Shown: piece after piece, positions 27,401-36,700 of the stretch
How the letters are laid out: each line of letters opens with the position of its first letter
Position numbering within the stretch: the stretch's first letter is position 1
NCBI RefSeq assembly: GCF_001651035.1
Contig: NZ_LXRG01000210.1
Location: 62,001 to 126,000 of the forward strand
Direction of reading: 5' to 3'
Origin: Halomonas sp. ALS9
Lineage (GTDB): Bacteria; Pseudomonadota; Gammaproteobacteria; Pseudomonadales; Halomonadaceae
DNA length: 64,000 nucleotides
Position numbers and translations under genes: made by a program
Notes under the pieces: model-generated
The model's input: only the letters and a program-made list of their open reading frames with translations
Database searches by the model: none
What the model was told of the DNA's origin: nothing

Positions 27401-30400
27401 ACAGAATCTCCAGGGTAGCAACACCGTTGCCGATACCGCCTCGCTCGTTGGCAGCTTGTCTACCGAGGCGACCTCGCAACTGCTGGGGCCGGTGCATAAA
27501 GCCTACCGCACCCAGGTGGATGACCTGCTCCTCACTGCGCTGTCGAGTGCCCTATGCCAATGGACGGAGCGAGACAGTGTACTGATCGAACTGGAAGGCC
27601 ATGGCCGCGAAGACCTGTTCGACGGTGTCGACCTCAGTCGCAGCGTAGGTTGGTTCACTTCCCTCTACCCGGTTCGCCTGACGCCGGGTAATGCGGAGCC
27701 TGCTACGAGCCTAAAAGCAATCAAAGAGCAACTTCGCCAAGTGCCTGACAAGGGGCTCGGCTACGGCGTGCTGCGCTATTTGAAAGAGGAGCCCGCGCTG
27801 GTGGGTGGTGCCTACCCCCAGGTCACTTTCAATTATCTAGGTCAGTTTGACCGCTTCCTGCAGGGCGATTCGGCCTGGTGGCTCGCCAAAGAGAACGCAG
27901 GGCAGCCCCGCGCACCGCAAAGCGAGCGCCGTACCTGGCTTGAGGTAGTGGCCTGGGTTCAGGAGGGCCAACTGCGCTTTGACTTGCATTACAGTCGCGA
28001 GATTCACAGCGAGGCAGCGATGCATGCCTTGCAAGCAAGCTTCCAAGCGCAACTAGAGGCATTGATTGAGCACTGTGATAGCGGCGTTCGTGGCGCCACG
28101 CCATCGGACTTCCCGCTGGCGGGGCTGAGTCAAGCGCAGTTGGACGGCTTGCGATTGGATGCCACCGATCAACCGGCGGATATCTATCCGCTGTCCCCAC
28201 TCCAGCAGGGCATGCTGTTCCACAGCCTCTACGATGACAAGGGGATGGCCTACCTCAACCAGTTGCAGGTAGAGATTAGCCACCTGGATGTCGAACGCTT
28301 CCGGCGCGCCTGGCAAAACGTACTCGTGCGCCATGAGATATTGCGTAGCGGTTTCCTGGAGCCCGCCGGAACGCCGCTGCAGTGGGTAGCACGCACCGTC
28401 GAGCTGCCTTGGTTCGAAGCGGATTGGCGTGAACGCGCGGATCTGTCAGCGGCGCTTGAGAAGCTGGCCGAGGAGCAACGGACGCCATTCGATCTAACGG
28501 CGCCGCCGCTGATGCGCTTGGCGCTGGTGAAAATCGCAGATATCCGACACTGCTTTATCTGGACGCGCCACCATCTGCTGCTGGATGGCTGGAGTACTTC
28601 GCAACTGATGGGTGAGGTACTGCGCTGTTACGCCGGGGAGGCGCTGCCACCTACAGAAGGGCGCTATCGCGACTACATCGCATGGCTACAGAGCCGTGAC
28701 GCTCAGGCCAGTGAAGCTTACTGGCGTGACCAATTACAGCATCTCGATGCGCCTACGCATCTCGTCAGCGCCATGCCTAAATCCCATGAAGCGCAAGCTG
28801 GGCATCAAGAGATCACCCTGTCACTGGATAGCACGACCACTCAGCGACTGGAGAATTTCGCCAAGGCTGCTCACGTAACGCTTAATACATTAATGCAAGG
28901 TGCCTGGTCGCTGCTGGTGGCCCGTTACACGGGGCAAGATAGCATCTGCTTTGGTGCGACCGTCGCCGGGCGACCTGCGGAGCTACCGGCGGCAGAGCAG
29001 TTGATCGGCCCCTTCATCAATACCTTACCGGTCATTGTCTCACTGGATCCCTCGCTGCGTGTCGATAAGTGGTTGCGCCAGTTGCAGGAACAAAACCTGG
29101 CGAGTCGCGAACATGAGCATACGCCGCTCTACGACATCCAACGCTGGGCGGGGCAGGGTGGCCAGTCGCTGTTCGATAGTTTGCTGGTATTCGAGAACTA
29201 TCCCGTTGACGCAGCATTGCATCAGAACCTGCCGGGTGAATTGGTGTTCGGCGAGGTGGCCAACCGCGAACAGACCAATTACCCCGTCACGCTGGTGATT
29301 TTCCAGAAGGAAACGTTGGAGCTTTGCTGCAGCTATTCACGATCAAAACTAGGCGATTCCACTGCTGCGCTATTGATCCAACATCTGGTCAGAGCGCTTG
29401 AGCAGTTGAGTGAGTCGGCTACTCGACCAGTCGGGGAAATCGAGTGGCTAAGTGATGAAGAGCGGCAGCAAATCGAGGCTTGGAGCGTCGATGGTGAGCG
29501 CTATACCAAGACCGACCCTATCCACCGTCTGATCGAACATCGTGTCGAGATAACACCTGAGGCCACGGCCGTAGTCTTCGAAGATCAGTCACTCAGCTAC
29601 GCTGAACTCAATACTCGCGCCAACCAGTTGGCCCACTATCTGATCGGGCTAGGTGTAAAACCTGAGGCTCGAGTGGGCATCGCCATGGAGCGTTCCATCG
29701 AGATGGTTGTGGGGCTGCTGGCTATCCTCAAGGCGGGTGGCGCCTATGTGCCGTTGGATCCGGATTATCCGAGCGAGCGGCTGGCCTATATGGTCGAGGA
29801 CAGCGGTATCGAGTTGCTGCTTACCCAGCAGCATCTACGCGATACGTTGCCGGTGGCTGATGGGTTGAGCGTCATTGAGCTGGATCGATTGGATGTCGCT
29901 CACCATGCGCCGACCAATCCGAACGTGGCCCTGCACAGCGAAAATCTTGCTTATGTGATCTACACCTCGGGCTCCACCGGGTGGCCTAAGGGCGCGGCCA
30001 ACCGCCATCACGCGCTGTCCAATCGCCTACAGTGGATGCAAGAAGCTTACGGCCTGACGGCTGACGAGGCGGCGCTGCAGAAGACGCCATTCAGCTTCGA
30101 TGTCTCGGTATGGGAGTTCTTTTGGCCGTTGATGCAGGGCGCCCGGCTAGTGATGGCGCCACCAAGTGCCCATCGCGAACCGGCACAACTGGTCGAGCTG
30201 ATCCGTACCTACAAGATCACCACGTTGCACTTCGTACCTTCAATGCTTCAGGCCTTCCTGGCGCATGGCGAGGTAGAAGCCTGTACCAGCCTGACGCGCC
30301 TGGTATGTAGCGGCGAAGCGCTACCGGCAGAACTGCAGAATCAGGTATTTGCCCGCTTGCCTCATGCGGCGCTCTACAACCTCTACGGCCCCACCGAAGC

Positions 30401-33400
30401 GGCCATCGACGTTACCCACTGGACTTGCCAAGACGATGGGCGCAACCAGGTAGCCATCGGCCAAGCGATCGCTGGTATCCGTACCTTTGTGTTGGATAGC
30501 GATCTTAACTTAGCGCCGCCAGGTGTCGCGGGTGAACTACATCTAGGAGGCATTGGGTTGGCGCGGGGCTACCTACAACGCCCAGATCTTACCGCAGAAC
30601 GTTTTATTGCTGATCCATTTGTGCCTGGCGAACGCCTCTACCGCACCGGCGATCTGGTGCGCTGGAGGGAGGATGGTCAGCTCGAGTACCTGGGCCGCCT
30701 CGATCATCAGGTGAAGATTCGTGGCCTGCGTATTGAGCTGGGCGAGATCGAAGCCGAACTGCTCGCTCAGCCAGAGGTGCGCGAGTCAGTCGTGGTCGCT
30801 CAAGAAGGCCCTGGTGGTTCTAGGTTAGTCGCTTATTTGGTGTCCCAAGCTGGCAGTGAACTCGATACCGTCGTGCTAAGTGAAGCACTCGCTCAAAAGC
30901 TACCGGACTATATGGTGCCGGGAGTGCTGGTCTCGCTTGATGCACTGCCGCTGAATGCCAATGGCAAAGTAGACCGCAAAGCGTTGCCCGAGCCGAATTT
31001 ATCCAGTAGCTCACAGTACGAGGCTCCCCAGGGTAAGTCGGAAGAAACGCTAGCGGCGATTTGGAGCGAGGTGCTGGGTGTTGAGCAAGTGGGTCGTCAC
31101 GATAACTTCTTCGAGTTAGGAGGGCATTCGCTATCGGCATTGCAGGTGCTTGCACGCATACGAGCGACAGGTTTTCAGAGCTTGGCCCTTCGCGACCTAT
31201 TTAAGTCCCCCGTTTTGCGCGAATTAGCGCTCCTTATCTCTACAGGAGGGAATGATCTGGTGGGCGATACGCAACTGCTTCCCATACCTCGGAGTGAGCA
31301 AATGCCATTGTCTCCAGCCCAGAAGCGGTTATGGCTGGTCGATCGATTGGCAGGCTCTTCCAGCGAGCGAACAAGCTACAACATGTCCGCTGCTCTAAAC
31401 CTCACGGGGCAGCTTGATACAGAAGCGATTAAATCGACGCTTGATGTGATTGTAGATCGTCATGAAGTACTGCGTACCCGTTACCCAGAGAACGAAGTGG
31501 GTGAACCGATCGCAATCATCGCACCCAGTAACCCTGTCGAGGTTGAATGGGTCGACTTGGTGGATCTCAAGGGCGACCAGCAGCGTGATCAAGTCCAGCA
31601 ACTTATGGAAGAGCATGCACGGCGTGCCTTCGATCTCTCCTCAGGGCCGCTTCTCCGTGCCGCTGTAATTAGGTTATCGCCACGGTCGCATTTGCTGCTG
31701 CTCTGTGTTCACCACATTGTATTCGACGGCTGGTCAGAAGCTGTCTTCATCAACGAGTTCGTCACAACCTATCGCGCGCTTATTGATGATGAGGAGAGTG
31801 AGCTTCCCGATCTCCCCATTCAGTACGTGGACTATGCCGCTTGGCATGAGAAAGCACTTTCGGGAGCGGCCTTTGAGCAAAGCGCAACCTTCTGGCGTCG
31901 CTATCTAAACAGTGCCCCACCGCTCTCAACTCTACCGGCGGATTTCGCCAGGCCTAGTCAAGTATCGCATGCCGGTAGTGCTCTGAGCATGAAACTGAGT
32001 CCAGACCTATCACAAGCGTTGAACAAGCTTGCCGCGCAGCGTGGCACCACGCTATTTACGCTTCTATTGGCGAGTTTTCAGCTGTTGATGCACCGCCAGA
32101 CCCGACAACAAGATCTAGTGGTGGGAACCGATGTCGCCGGCCGTAGCCATCCCGATGTCGAGCCGCTAATTGGCTTTTTCGTCAATGTCATCCCACTACG
32201 ATCTCGCTTTGCTGATGGCCAGATTGATTTCGGCCACTGGCTCGAGCACGTACAGACCAGCGTGCTGGATGCGTTCGATCATCAAGATGTTCCCTTCGAC
32301 AGAATTGTCGAGCTTTCGGGCATTAGCCGTGAGCGAGATCGTTCCCCCCTGATACAAACCCTATTCGTACTACAAAACACGCCAACCGAGCGGTTCTCGC
32401 TTCCGGGTCTTGAGGTGGAGGTAATGCCTCAACCCCGGCAGGAGTCGAAGTTCGATATGGCGGTATTCGTTGATGAAAGTGATACCGGACTATCAGTCGA
32501 GTGGGTTTATGCCACTGCCTTGTATCGACGCGAAACCATCGAGCACTTGACCGGTGCCTGGCAGTCGCTACTAGCGCAGATCGTGGAAGCTCCCAGCACG
32601 CCGATCGAGGAGTTTCGCTTACCCCTAATGGAGAAACACGCCATGCAAAACAAGCTTTCAAAAGGTTCCAAACTCAACAAGCTTGGCAGCCTGAAATCCC
32701 AGCCAGGTGCGCGCCCCTCGACCAACAGTGACTCACCGATACGAACGGCATTGCTCGACGAGAAAAGAGTCTTTCCTCTCGTGATCGAAGCGACGGACGC
32801 TGACCTTGATGCGGTTGCATGGGCAGCCTCCCAGCGTGACTTTATCGAGCAACACTTACGCACGCATGCAGGCATTCTGTTCCGTAACTTTGGGCTGACC
32901 ACGCCGCAAGAGTTTGAAGCCTTTGCTGAGGCTATCCAGCCGGGCCTTTACGGCAACTATGGTGACCTGCCCAAGAAAGAAGGGGGGCGCAATACCTACC
33001 GCTCAACCCCCTATCCCGAGCGCCAGATGATTCTCTATCACAACGAAAGCTCGCATTTGGAGCGCTGGCCGCGCAAGCAACTGTTCTTCTGTGAGTTCCC
33101 CTCTCCCGTGGGAGGTGCCACACCGATCGTTGACTGCCGCGAGATGTTGCGCCAACTACCCACCGATGTGGTGGAGGAGTTCGAACGCAAAGGGCTGCTT
33201 TATGTGCGCACCTTCACCCGCAACCTGGACGTGAGCTGGCGAGACTTTTTCAAAACCGATAGCAAGGAAGAGGTTGAGACGCGGCTCAAAGAAGCGGGAA
33301 TTGAGTGGCAGTGGTTGGGTGATGATGAGCTGCAGACACGTACACGCTGCCCAGCGGTAGTCACCCATCCTGTAACCGGTGAACGGGTGTTCTTCAATCA

Positions 33401-33743
33401 GGTGCAGCTCCACCACGTCAGCTGCCTTGAGCCTGATGTGAAAGAAGACCTGCTTGGCATGGTGGGTCAGGAGCGCCTACCGCGAAATGTCTACTTCGGC
33501 GACGGCTCCGTGATTAGCGACGAGATGATGAAGGTTGTCGGAGAAGCCTACGAAGCCTGTGCGGTGCGTTTCGACTGGCGCCGGGGCGATGTGGTGATGG
33601 TCGACAACATGTTAGCGGCCCATGCCCGGGATCCCTTCGAAGGGCCACGCAAGATTGTAGTGGCGATGGGAGACATCTATGAGCGCTCGGCGCTGGAAGA
33701 GGCCCAAGGGGTAAATGCCGATGCCGAGCTGGTCGGTCAATGA
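21447..33743 (+). CDS. NRPS1: FAAL-ACP-C-A(Asp)-PCP-E-C-A(Ser)-PCP-C-TauD
   Basis: Giant synthetase of 4098 aa. Order with rough residues: fatty acyl-AMP ligase 25-610 (TSGSTATPKG near 186), carrier ~635-710 (GGNSL), C 725-1170 (HHIAGDGWS), A 1190-1690, PCP ~1726 (GGDSI), epimerase 1785-2210 (HHLVVDG), C 2245-2680 (HHLLLDGWS), A 2700-3180, PCP ~3225 (GGHSL), C 3290-3720 (HHIVFDGWS), TauD-like hydroxylase 3765-4098 (H-N-E near 3864, distal His near 4056). My specificity readings are DLTKIGHVGK (Asp) for the first A domain and DVWHVSLIDK (Ser) for the second. It should load a fatty acid, add Asp, epimerise it, add Ser, and use its last C domain to join the chain to Asp held by NRPS2. It follows the stand-alone hydroxylase by 45 bases. 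Confidence 0.93.
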   Translation: MNIRHAQTAFSNPSCNDANHNDVFRSYVEHLSRLARERPSDRALIVVNAQGEITLDYATLERRSRALASDLQQRFPAGERALILLDNDEHYVVAFFACLYAGVIAVPVFPPESAKQQHLARLLAIAADSQAACVLTSTTIIDVVASASEGFGSAELIPVDSVDEARAEHWVEHRPKRGDIAFLQYTSGSTATPKGVMVSHGNLMANERAIETGFSIGADDVFVSWLPLYHDMGLIGGLLQPIYRGIPAVLMSPTFFLQRPVRWLEAISRHRGTISGGPDFSYRLCLERIRDDQIETLDLSSWRVAFSGAEPVRHATLTGFIERFHPAGFAADTAAPCYGLAEATLLVSCNSRGTGVVGTAFSQQSLAEGKAASAVEGNTLVGCGTPEPGHAIDIVDPEGLHSLPEGDVGEIWVNGPSVAHGYWQNPEATAKTFVTRDGVSWQRTEASDSDARDTDAQGNDARWLRTGDLGFLHQGQLYIAGRIKDLIILRGNNVYPQDIESAIEAEVEAVRKGRVAAFAVTTPEGAEGIGVAAEVSRGMQKLVPAEKLIEALSEAVGSACHEPLSVAILLNPGGLPKTSSGKLQRSACRQGWEAGSLDAYAIHAFGHFVSGGDDEDAAGGESSQSTAEAGSETERTLATLWRQVLGDDKEMPLGSNAHFFASGGNSLAAVRLAAAISDHWGVELSLHALFEQPRLSAMAKAIEACLAASSDQRALVIPRLEDAQRQGDITLSEGQRSLWLTWQLDPQSAGYNMAGALHLKGVLNLSALNAALEALVQRHDILRTYYPLSEAGEPVQRLAQDWSHELICNDIPGDTTDEQDQALHDALTKLARQPFDLEQAPPLTIALYRLSNEHHVLAVVQHHIAGDGWSVQVLIDDLCALYEGACTQREVKLAPLPIQFADYAVWQQCQQCSSEQHSSERNSSERHSQLAHWCERLTGDHPPLALPLDRPRQALSAPSEGQLRFTLPHELSEQLRSLSRERSVSLYAVILALLKLTLHRFSGETDIKVGAPIANRHKAELQGLIGYLINVVVLRTQVDPTANFERLLAEVNATLIDAQLHQDVAFDQLVEALQLERQPGVHPLFQVKCTQQEMWQADRHVAGLTVQAEQVFTGIAHFDLSLDFCDEPEGIAGLFAYSAELFDAATIERFCQAFRCLAEQVVADPQSQTEMLALPEPISVLEGNQSEFLAQDIPTLLSKAVPANAEALAVDDGQYRYNYASLDAQAQRLAQALISQGVGPEVRVAIHAERSCEYVLGILAVLKAGGAFVPLDPQLPSERLAYQLADSGARLMLSSTACDWNADVPVIELAFADDSPASVEHELPVIHPHQTAYVIYTSGSTGKPKGVAVSHGALANYVQGVLEVLALPEGARNMAMVSTVAADLGHTVLFGALCTGRTLHLISPECAFDPDAFAAYMREQQVDVLKIVPSHIRALLNAAIPADVLPSERLILGGEATDWALLERIVELKPTCQVLNHYGPTETTVGILTQQAGMADRGASTLPIGTPLANAQAYVLDPWLNPVPQGVAGELYLGGPGLAQGYLQRLGQTAERFVASPFHAGERLYRSGDRVRQLADGSLEFLGRVDDQVKIRGYRVEPSEIAALLRDQSCIAEAEVIARENEEGRAQLFAYVVIAAGSDVDDATLLAQLGERVPDYMVPSAIVRLEALPLTANGKLDRKALPEPVQTGGGKAFEAPQGEAEEALAAVWADVIGCEQVGRNDNFFELGGDSILSLQIVARSRKRGYKVTPKQLMEGQTVAAVAAMATPLAAAAPKQAAAPDKVAPFALLPVQRWFFEQNFAEPHHWNQSLMLEAASGVDAALLRRAIEAVVDLHGALRLRFERVGDSWQQAYGKLAEDLFEHVDLSDHADPAQAITQAADAAQRSLSLARPFRAIWMELGGEHGGRLLLVAHHLVVDGVSWRVILDDLQTAYTQLSAGKTIDLPPATTSLDEWTHALADYATSEALAEQRPYWESLVKEPEPNLPAQNLQGSNTVADTASLVGSLSTEATSQLLGPVHKAYRTQVDDLLLTALSSALCQWTERDSVLIELEGHGREDLFDGVDLSRSVGWFTSLYPVRLTPGNAEPATSLKAIKEQLRQVPDKGLGYGVLRYLKEEPALVGGAYPQVTFNYLGQFDRFLQGDSAWWLAKENAGQPRAPQSERRTWLEVVAWVQEGQLRFDLHYSREIHSEAAMHALQASFQAQLEALIEHCDSGVRGATPSDFPLAGLSQAQLDGLRLDATDQPADIYPLSPLQQGMLFHSLYDDKGMAYLNQLQVEISHLDVERFRRAWQNVLVRHEILRSGFLEPAGTPLQWVARTVELPWFEADWRERADLSAALEKLAEEQRTPFDLTAPPLMRLALVKIADIRHCFIWTRHHLLLDGWSTSQLMGEVLRCYAGEALPPTEGRYRDYIAWLQSRDAQASEAYWRDQLQHLDAPTHLVSAMPKSHEAQAGHQEITLSLDSTTTQRLENFAKAAHVTLNTLMQGAWSLLVARYTGQDSICFGATVAGRPAELPAAEQLIGPFINTLPVIVSLDPSLRVDKWLRQLQEQNLASREHEHTPLYDIQRWAGQGGQSLFDSLLVFENYPVDAALHQNLPGELVFGEVANREQTNYPVTLVIFQKETLELCCSYSRSKLGDSTAALLIQHLVRALEQLSESATRPVGEIEWLSDEERQQIEAWSVDGERYTKTDPIHRLIEHRVEITPEATAVVFEDQSLSYAELNTRANQLAHYLIGLGVKPEARVGIAMERSIEMVVGLLAILKAGGAYVPLDPDYPSERLAYMVEDSGIELLLTQQHLRDTLPVADGLSVIELDRLDVAHHAPTNPNVALHSENLAYVIYTSGSTGWPKGAANRHHALSNRLQWMQEAYGLTADEAALQKTPFSFDVSVWEFFWPLMQGARLVMAPPSAHREPAQLVELIRTYKITTLHFVPSMLQAFLAHGEVEACTSLTRLVCSGEALPAELQNQVFARLPHAALYNLYGPTEAAIDVTHWTCQDDGRNQVAIGQAIAGIRTFVLDSDLNLAPPGVAGELHLGGIGLARGYLQRPDLTAERFIADPFVPGERLYRTGDLVRWREDGQLEYLGRLDHQVKIRGLRIELGEIEAELLAQPEVRESVVVAQEGPGGSRLVAYLVSQAGSELDTVVLSEALAQKLPDYMVPGVLVSLDALPLNANGKVDRKALPEPNLSSSSQYEAPQGKSEETLAAIWSEVLGVEQVGRHDNFFELGGHSLSALQVLARIRATGFQSLALRDLFKSPVLRELALLISTGGNDLVGDTQLLPIPRSEQMPLSPAQKRLWLVDRLAGSSSERTSYNMSAALNLTGQLDTEAIKSTLDVIVDRHEVLRTRYPENEVGEPIAIIAPSNPVEVEWVDLVDLKGDQQRDQVQQLMEEHARRAFDLSSGPLLRAAVIRLSPRSHLLLLCVHHIVFDGWSEAVFINEFVTTYRALIDDEESELPDLPIQYVDYAAWHEKALSGAAFEQSATFWRRYLNSAPPLSTLPADFARPSQVSHAGSALSMKLSPDLSQALNKLAAQRGTTLFTLLLASFQLLMHRQTRQQDLVVGTDVAGRSHPDVEPLIGFFVNVIPLRSRFADGQIDFGHWLEHVQTSVLDAFDHQDVPFDRIVELSGISRERDRSPLIQTLFVLQNTPTERFSLPGLEVEVMPQPRQESKFDMAVFVDESDTGLSVEWVYATALYRRETIEHLTGAWQSLLAQIVEAPSTPIEEFRLPLMEKHAMQNKLSKGSKLNKLGSLKSQPGARPSTNSDSPIRTALLDEKRVFPLVIEATDADLDAVAWAASQRDFIEQHLRTHAGILFRNFGLTTPQEFEAFAEAIQPGLYGNYGDLPKKEGGRNTYRSTPYPERQMILYHNESSHLERWPRKQLFFCEFPSPVGGATPIVDCREMLRQLPTDVVEEFERKGLLYVRTFTRNLDVSWRDFFKTDSKEEVETRLKEAGIEWQWLGDDELQTRTRCPAVVTHPVTGERVFFNQVQLHHVSCLEPDVKEDLLGMVGQERLPRNVYFGDGSVISDEMMKVVGEAYEACAVRFDWRRGDVVMVDNMLAAHARDPFEGPRKIVVAMGDIYERSALEEAQGVNADAELVGQ
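32630..32645 (+). promoter_or_regulatory. Internal ribosome-binding site and in-frame ATG at C/TauD seam of NRPS1
   Basis: GGAGAAA at 32630-32636 stands 6 bases before an in-frame ATG at 32643, exactly in the low-complexity linker (KLSKGSKLNKLGSLK) between the last C domain and the hydroxylase. Internal initiation would yield a free 366-aa hydroxylase. It may also be the relic start of a once separate gene. Confidence 0.45.
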
Positions 33744-33768
33744 AGTCACGGGATTTGGGAGTCTATAA

Positions 33769-36700
33769 ATGAATGCAATAACGGAACAGCAGAACCTCGC
33801 CCATTGGCCGCTTAGCCCTGAACAGCGTGCAGTGTTGGTGGCGGCGGAAGCTAATGCAAGTGATACCCAGCAGGCAGCACTGGCGCAGGCGAATGTCATG
33901 GTGGTCGATATTCAAGGGGCACTTGATAGCTTGCGGCTGGAGCAAGCACTGAGCGACCTTAGACAGCAGCATGAAGCCCTGTCTACGGCTCTGAAAAGCG
34001 TGGCGGGGTATCGCGGGCTGCGTCACCAAGCGCTTGAAAACCTACCTGCCATCGAATGGCGGAATGAAGACTTACGCGGCAGCGATGACGAGGAGGCGCT
34101 GCTCAATGATGTTCGTGACTATAGCGAAGCACTAAAGCACCGGCCCATGGCTATCGAGAGGGGCGAACTGGTGCGTCCAGCGCTCCTGCGAACTGGCGAA
34201 ACAACCTGGGTATTAGTACTGGCTGTTTCGGCGTTGGTGGCGGATCGCGGCAGTCTGCAGTCGTTGTTCTCAGCGTTGGTGGAGGCTTACGGTCAGAGCG
34301 GGGGAGCCGATGATGAGTCGGCGCTACAGTATTCCCAGTTTATCGAGTGGCGCGCTTCTCTCGAAAACGACGATGACGCCGAAGAGGGCCGTGAGTATTG
34401 GCAACGGCACCAGCAGCATGCCGAGCAGGCAGGCGCATGCCGCTTACCTGCCAGACAAGCGAACCGCCATGATATGCGGGCAGAACATGAATATGTGGCC
34501 TGTCAGCTTGAAGCGGATCTAGTGGCGCGTATCGATAGCCTGGCAGACGAGCTTCAAGTATCCGCAGAGGCAGTGCTGCAGGCGGCTTGGTGGGCGTTAC
34601 TCACCAGAATTAGCGGCAATGAGAGTGTGATAGGCGGTTGGCAACACGACTGCCGCCAGGATTACGAGGTGATGCAAGGGGCGATCGGGCTCTTCGACAA
34701 GGTGCTGCCGGTGCTGGTTGAAGGCGTCGCGGATAGCGACTTCTCTAGCTGGATTGCCCGTTTAGCAGAGCAACTAGAGGCGCATACTCAAGCCCAAGAG
34801 TACTGGTCAATTGATGCGCTGCCCGATAAGCGCCACCTCGCAGTGGGGTTCGCATTTTCAGAGGAAGTGAGTGAGCTAAAGTCGGCGGGTTTGCAGTGGC
34901 GCTTGCGAGAAGTGCCAGGGCCATCGGCAGAATTTGAACTTGCGTTGCACGTTGGCCGCAGTGAGAGCGGCGCAGTGGCAACGCTCTACACTGACCCATC
35001 ACGCTATAGCCGAGCGGCGGCCGAGTGCCTGCTGGATCAGTTCCAGACACTGCTTCAGGCGGGCCTAGCTGACCCTGCGCAAAAGCTATTTTCGGTGCCG
35101 CTTATCTCCCCTGAGCAACAGCAGGGATTACTGACGATTGAAGACAATGTGCTCGACTTGGGCGAGCGTAGCGTAGCTACCCATATCGCCGCTTGGGCTG
35201 CTTCGACGTCGGATGCTATCGCCATTGAGGAGCAGGGCCGCACGCTGAGCTACACCCAATTAGAAGCCCGCACTAATGGTATCGCGGGGTGGTTGGATAG
35301 TCAGGGCGTCAAACATGGAGATTACGTAGCGCTCAACCTGCCTCGTTCCACCGATTTGGTCGTGCTGCTACTGGCAGTATGGCGTGTAGGTGCCGCCTAC
35401 CTGCCGCTCGATCCAGAGTGGCCCGTAGAGCGTAAGCGGCGTGTGCTTGAGGATGCCCAGCCTGCGCTAGTAGTGAGCACTGAATATGGCGAGGCGGAAC
35501 TCGCAGCACTGGCCTTTCCCGGTATCCGCAGTTTGGGGCTGCCAAGAGAAGTGGAAGGGGCGGGTAGTAGCGCATTGCCGTTTCCAGAGCCTGACCTCAG
35601 CGATGTGGCTTACCTTCTCTATACTTCTGGCTCCACCGGTACGCCCAAAGGCGTGGTAATTGAGCATGGTCAACTGCTCAATTACGTAGCCGGTGCCACA
35701 AAGGCTATGGGGCTATCGGCATGCCAGCGCTGGGCATTGACCGGGTCGCTGGCCACTGACTTGGGCAATACGGCGCTGTTCGGCGCCTTGTTCAATGGTG
35801 CCCGCCTGGTGATCGCCGCACCTGACGATATGCAGGATGGCGACCACTTTGCGCGCTTTATGTCAGCGACCAATATCGATGCGCTCAAGATAGTGCCGTC
35901 TCATCTGGAGGCCCTGCTGGAGTGCGAGGCCCCCCAGTTGCCGAAAACGCTGATTCTAGGCGGCGAGGCAGCTTCACCTACCTTGCTTTCGAGCATCGCG
36001 CGGATCTCCCCCGAGTGCCAACTATACAACCACTATGGCCCGACAGAAGCCACGGTGGGCGTGATGGTGCACCCGGTATCACTTTCGCAGGATATAGCAG
36101 GCCCGCTGCCGCTAACTCAGTTGCTGCCGAACTGCCGCTATCGAGTGCTTGACGATAACTTGCACGCGACCCCCACCGGTGCCGTGGGTGAGCTGTACCT
36201 GGGCGGCGCCCAACTGGCGAGTGGTTATCTCAATAGCGATGCTTCGGCGTTTGTCGAAGATCCCTTTATTGCCGGTGAGCGTCTCTATCGCACCGGTGAT
36301 TTGGCGTGCGTGCTGCCCGAGGGAGGCGTACGCCTTATTGGGCGAGCTGACGATCAGATCAAACTGCGCGGCTTTCGCATTGAACCAGCAGAAATCGAAA
36401 GCGTGTTGCAAGCACAACCAGGGGTTAAGCAAAGCCTGGTTCGCCTGATGGGTAGGGGAGCTGATACCCAGGAACTCGTAGCGTTTTTGATTGGAGAACC
36501 CGAGGCGATGTCTGCTGAGGGCCAGACCCAGCTTCGCGAGCAGCTGACTGTGCTACTGCCTGAACCCATGTGTCCTTCTCGTTTTATCCCTGTTGAGCAT
36601 TTCCCCCGCCTAGGTAACGGCAAGGTAGACACCTCCGCGCTGGAAGCCGTGGCCCAAAAAACCGCGAAAAGAAAAACCTTGGTGAAGCCCCGGGACGCCG

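Noticed and set aside
28276-28488. Open frames on the strand opposite the NRPS genes and in their alternative frames
   Set aside because: Many such frames arise from GC-rich codon bias; none has a recognisable family, start signal or plausible composition.
33769-35130. NRPS2 N-terminus as an active condensation domain
   Set aside because: Both histidines of HHxxxDG are replaced (SALVADRG).
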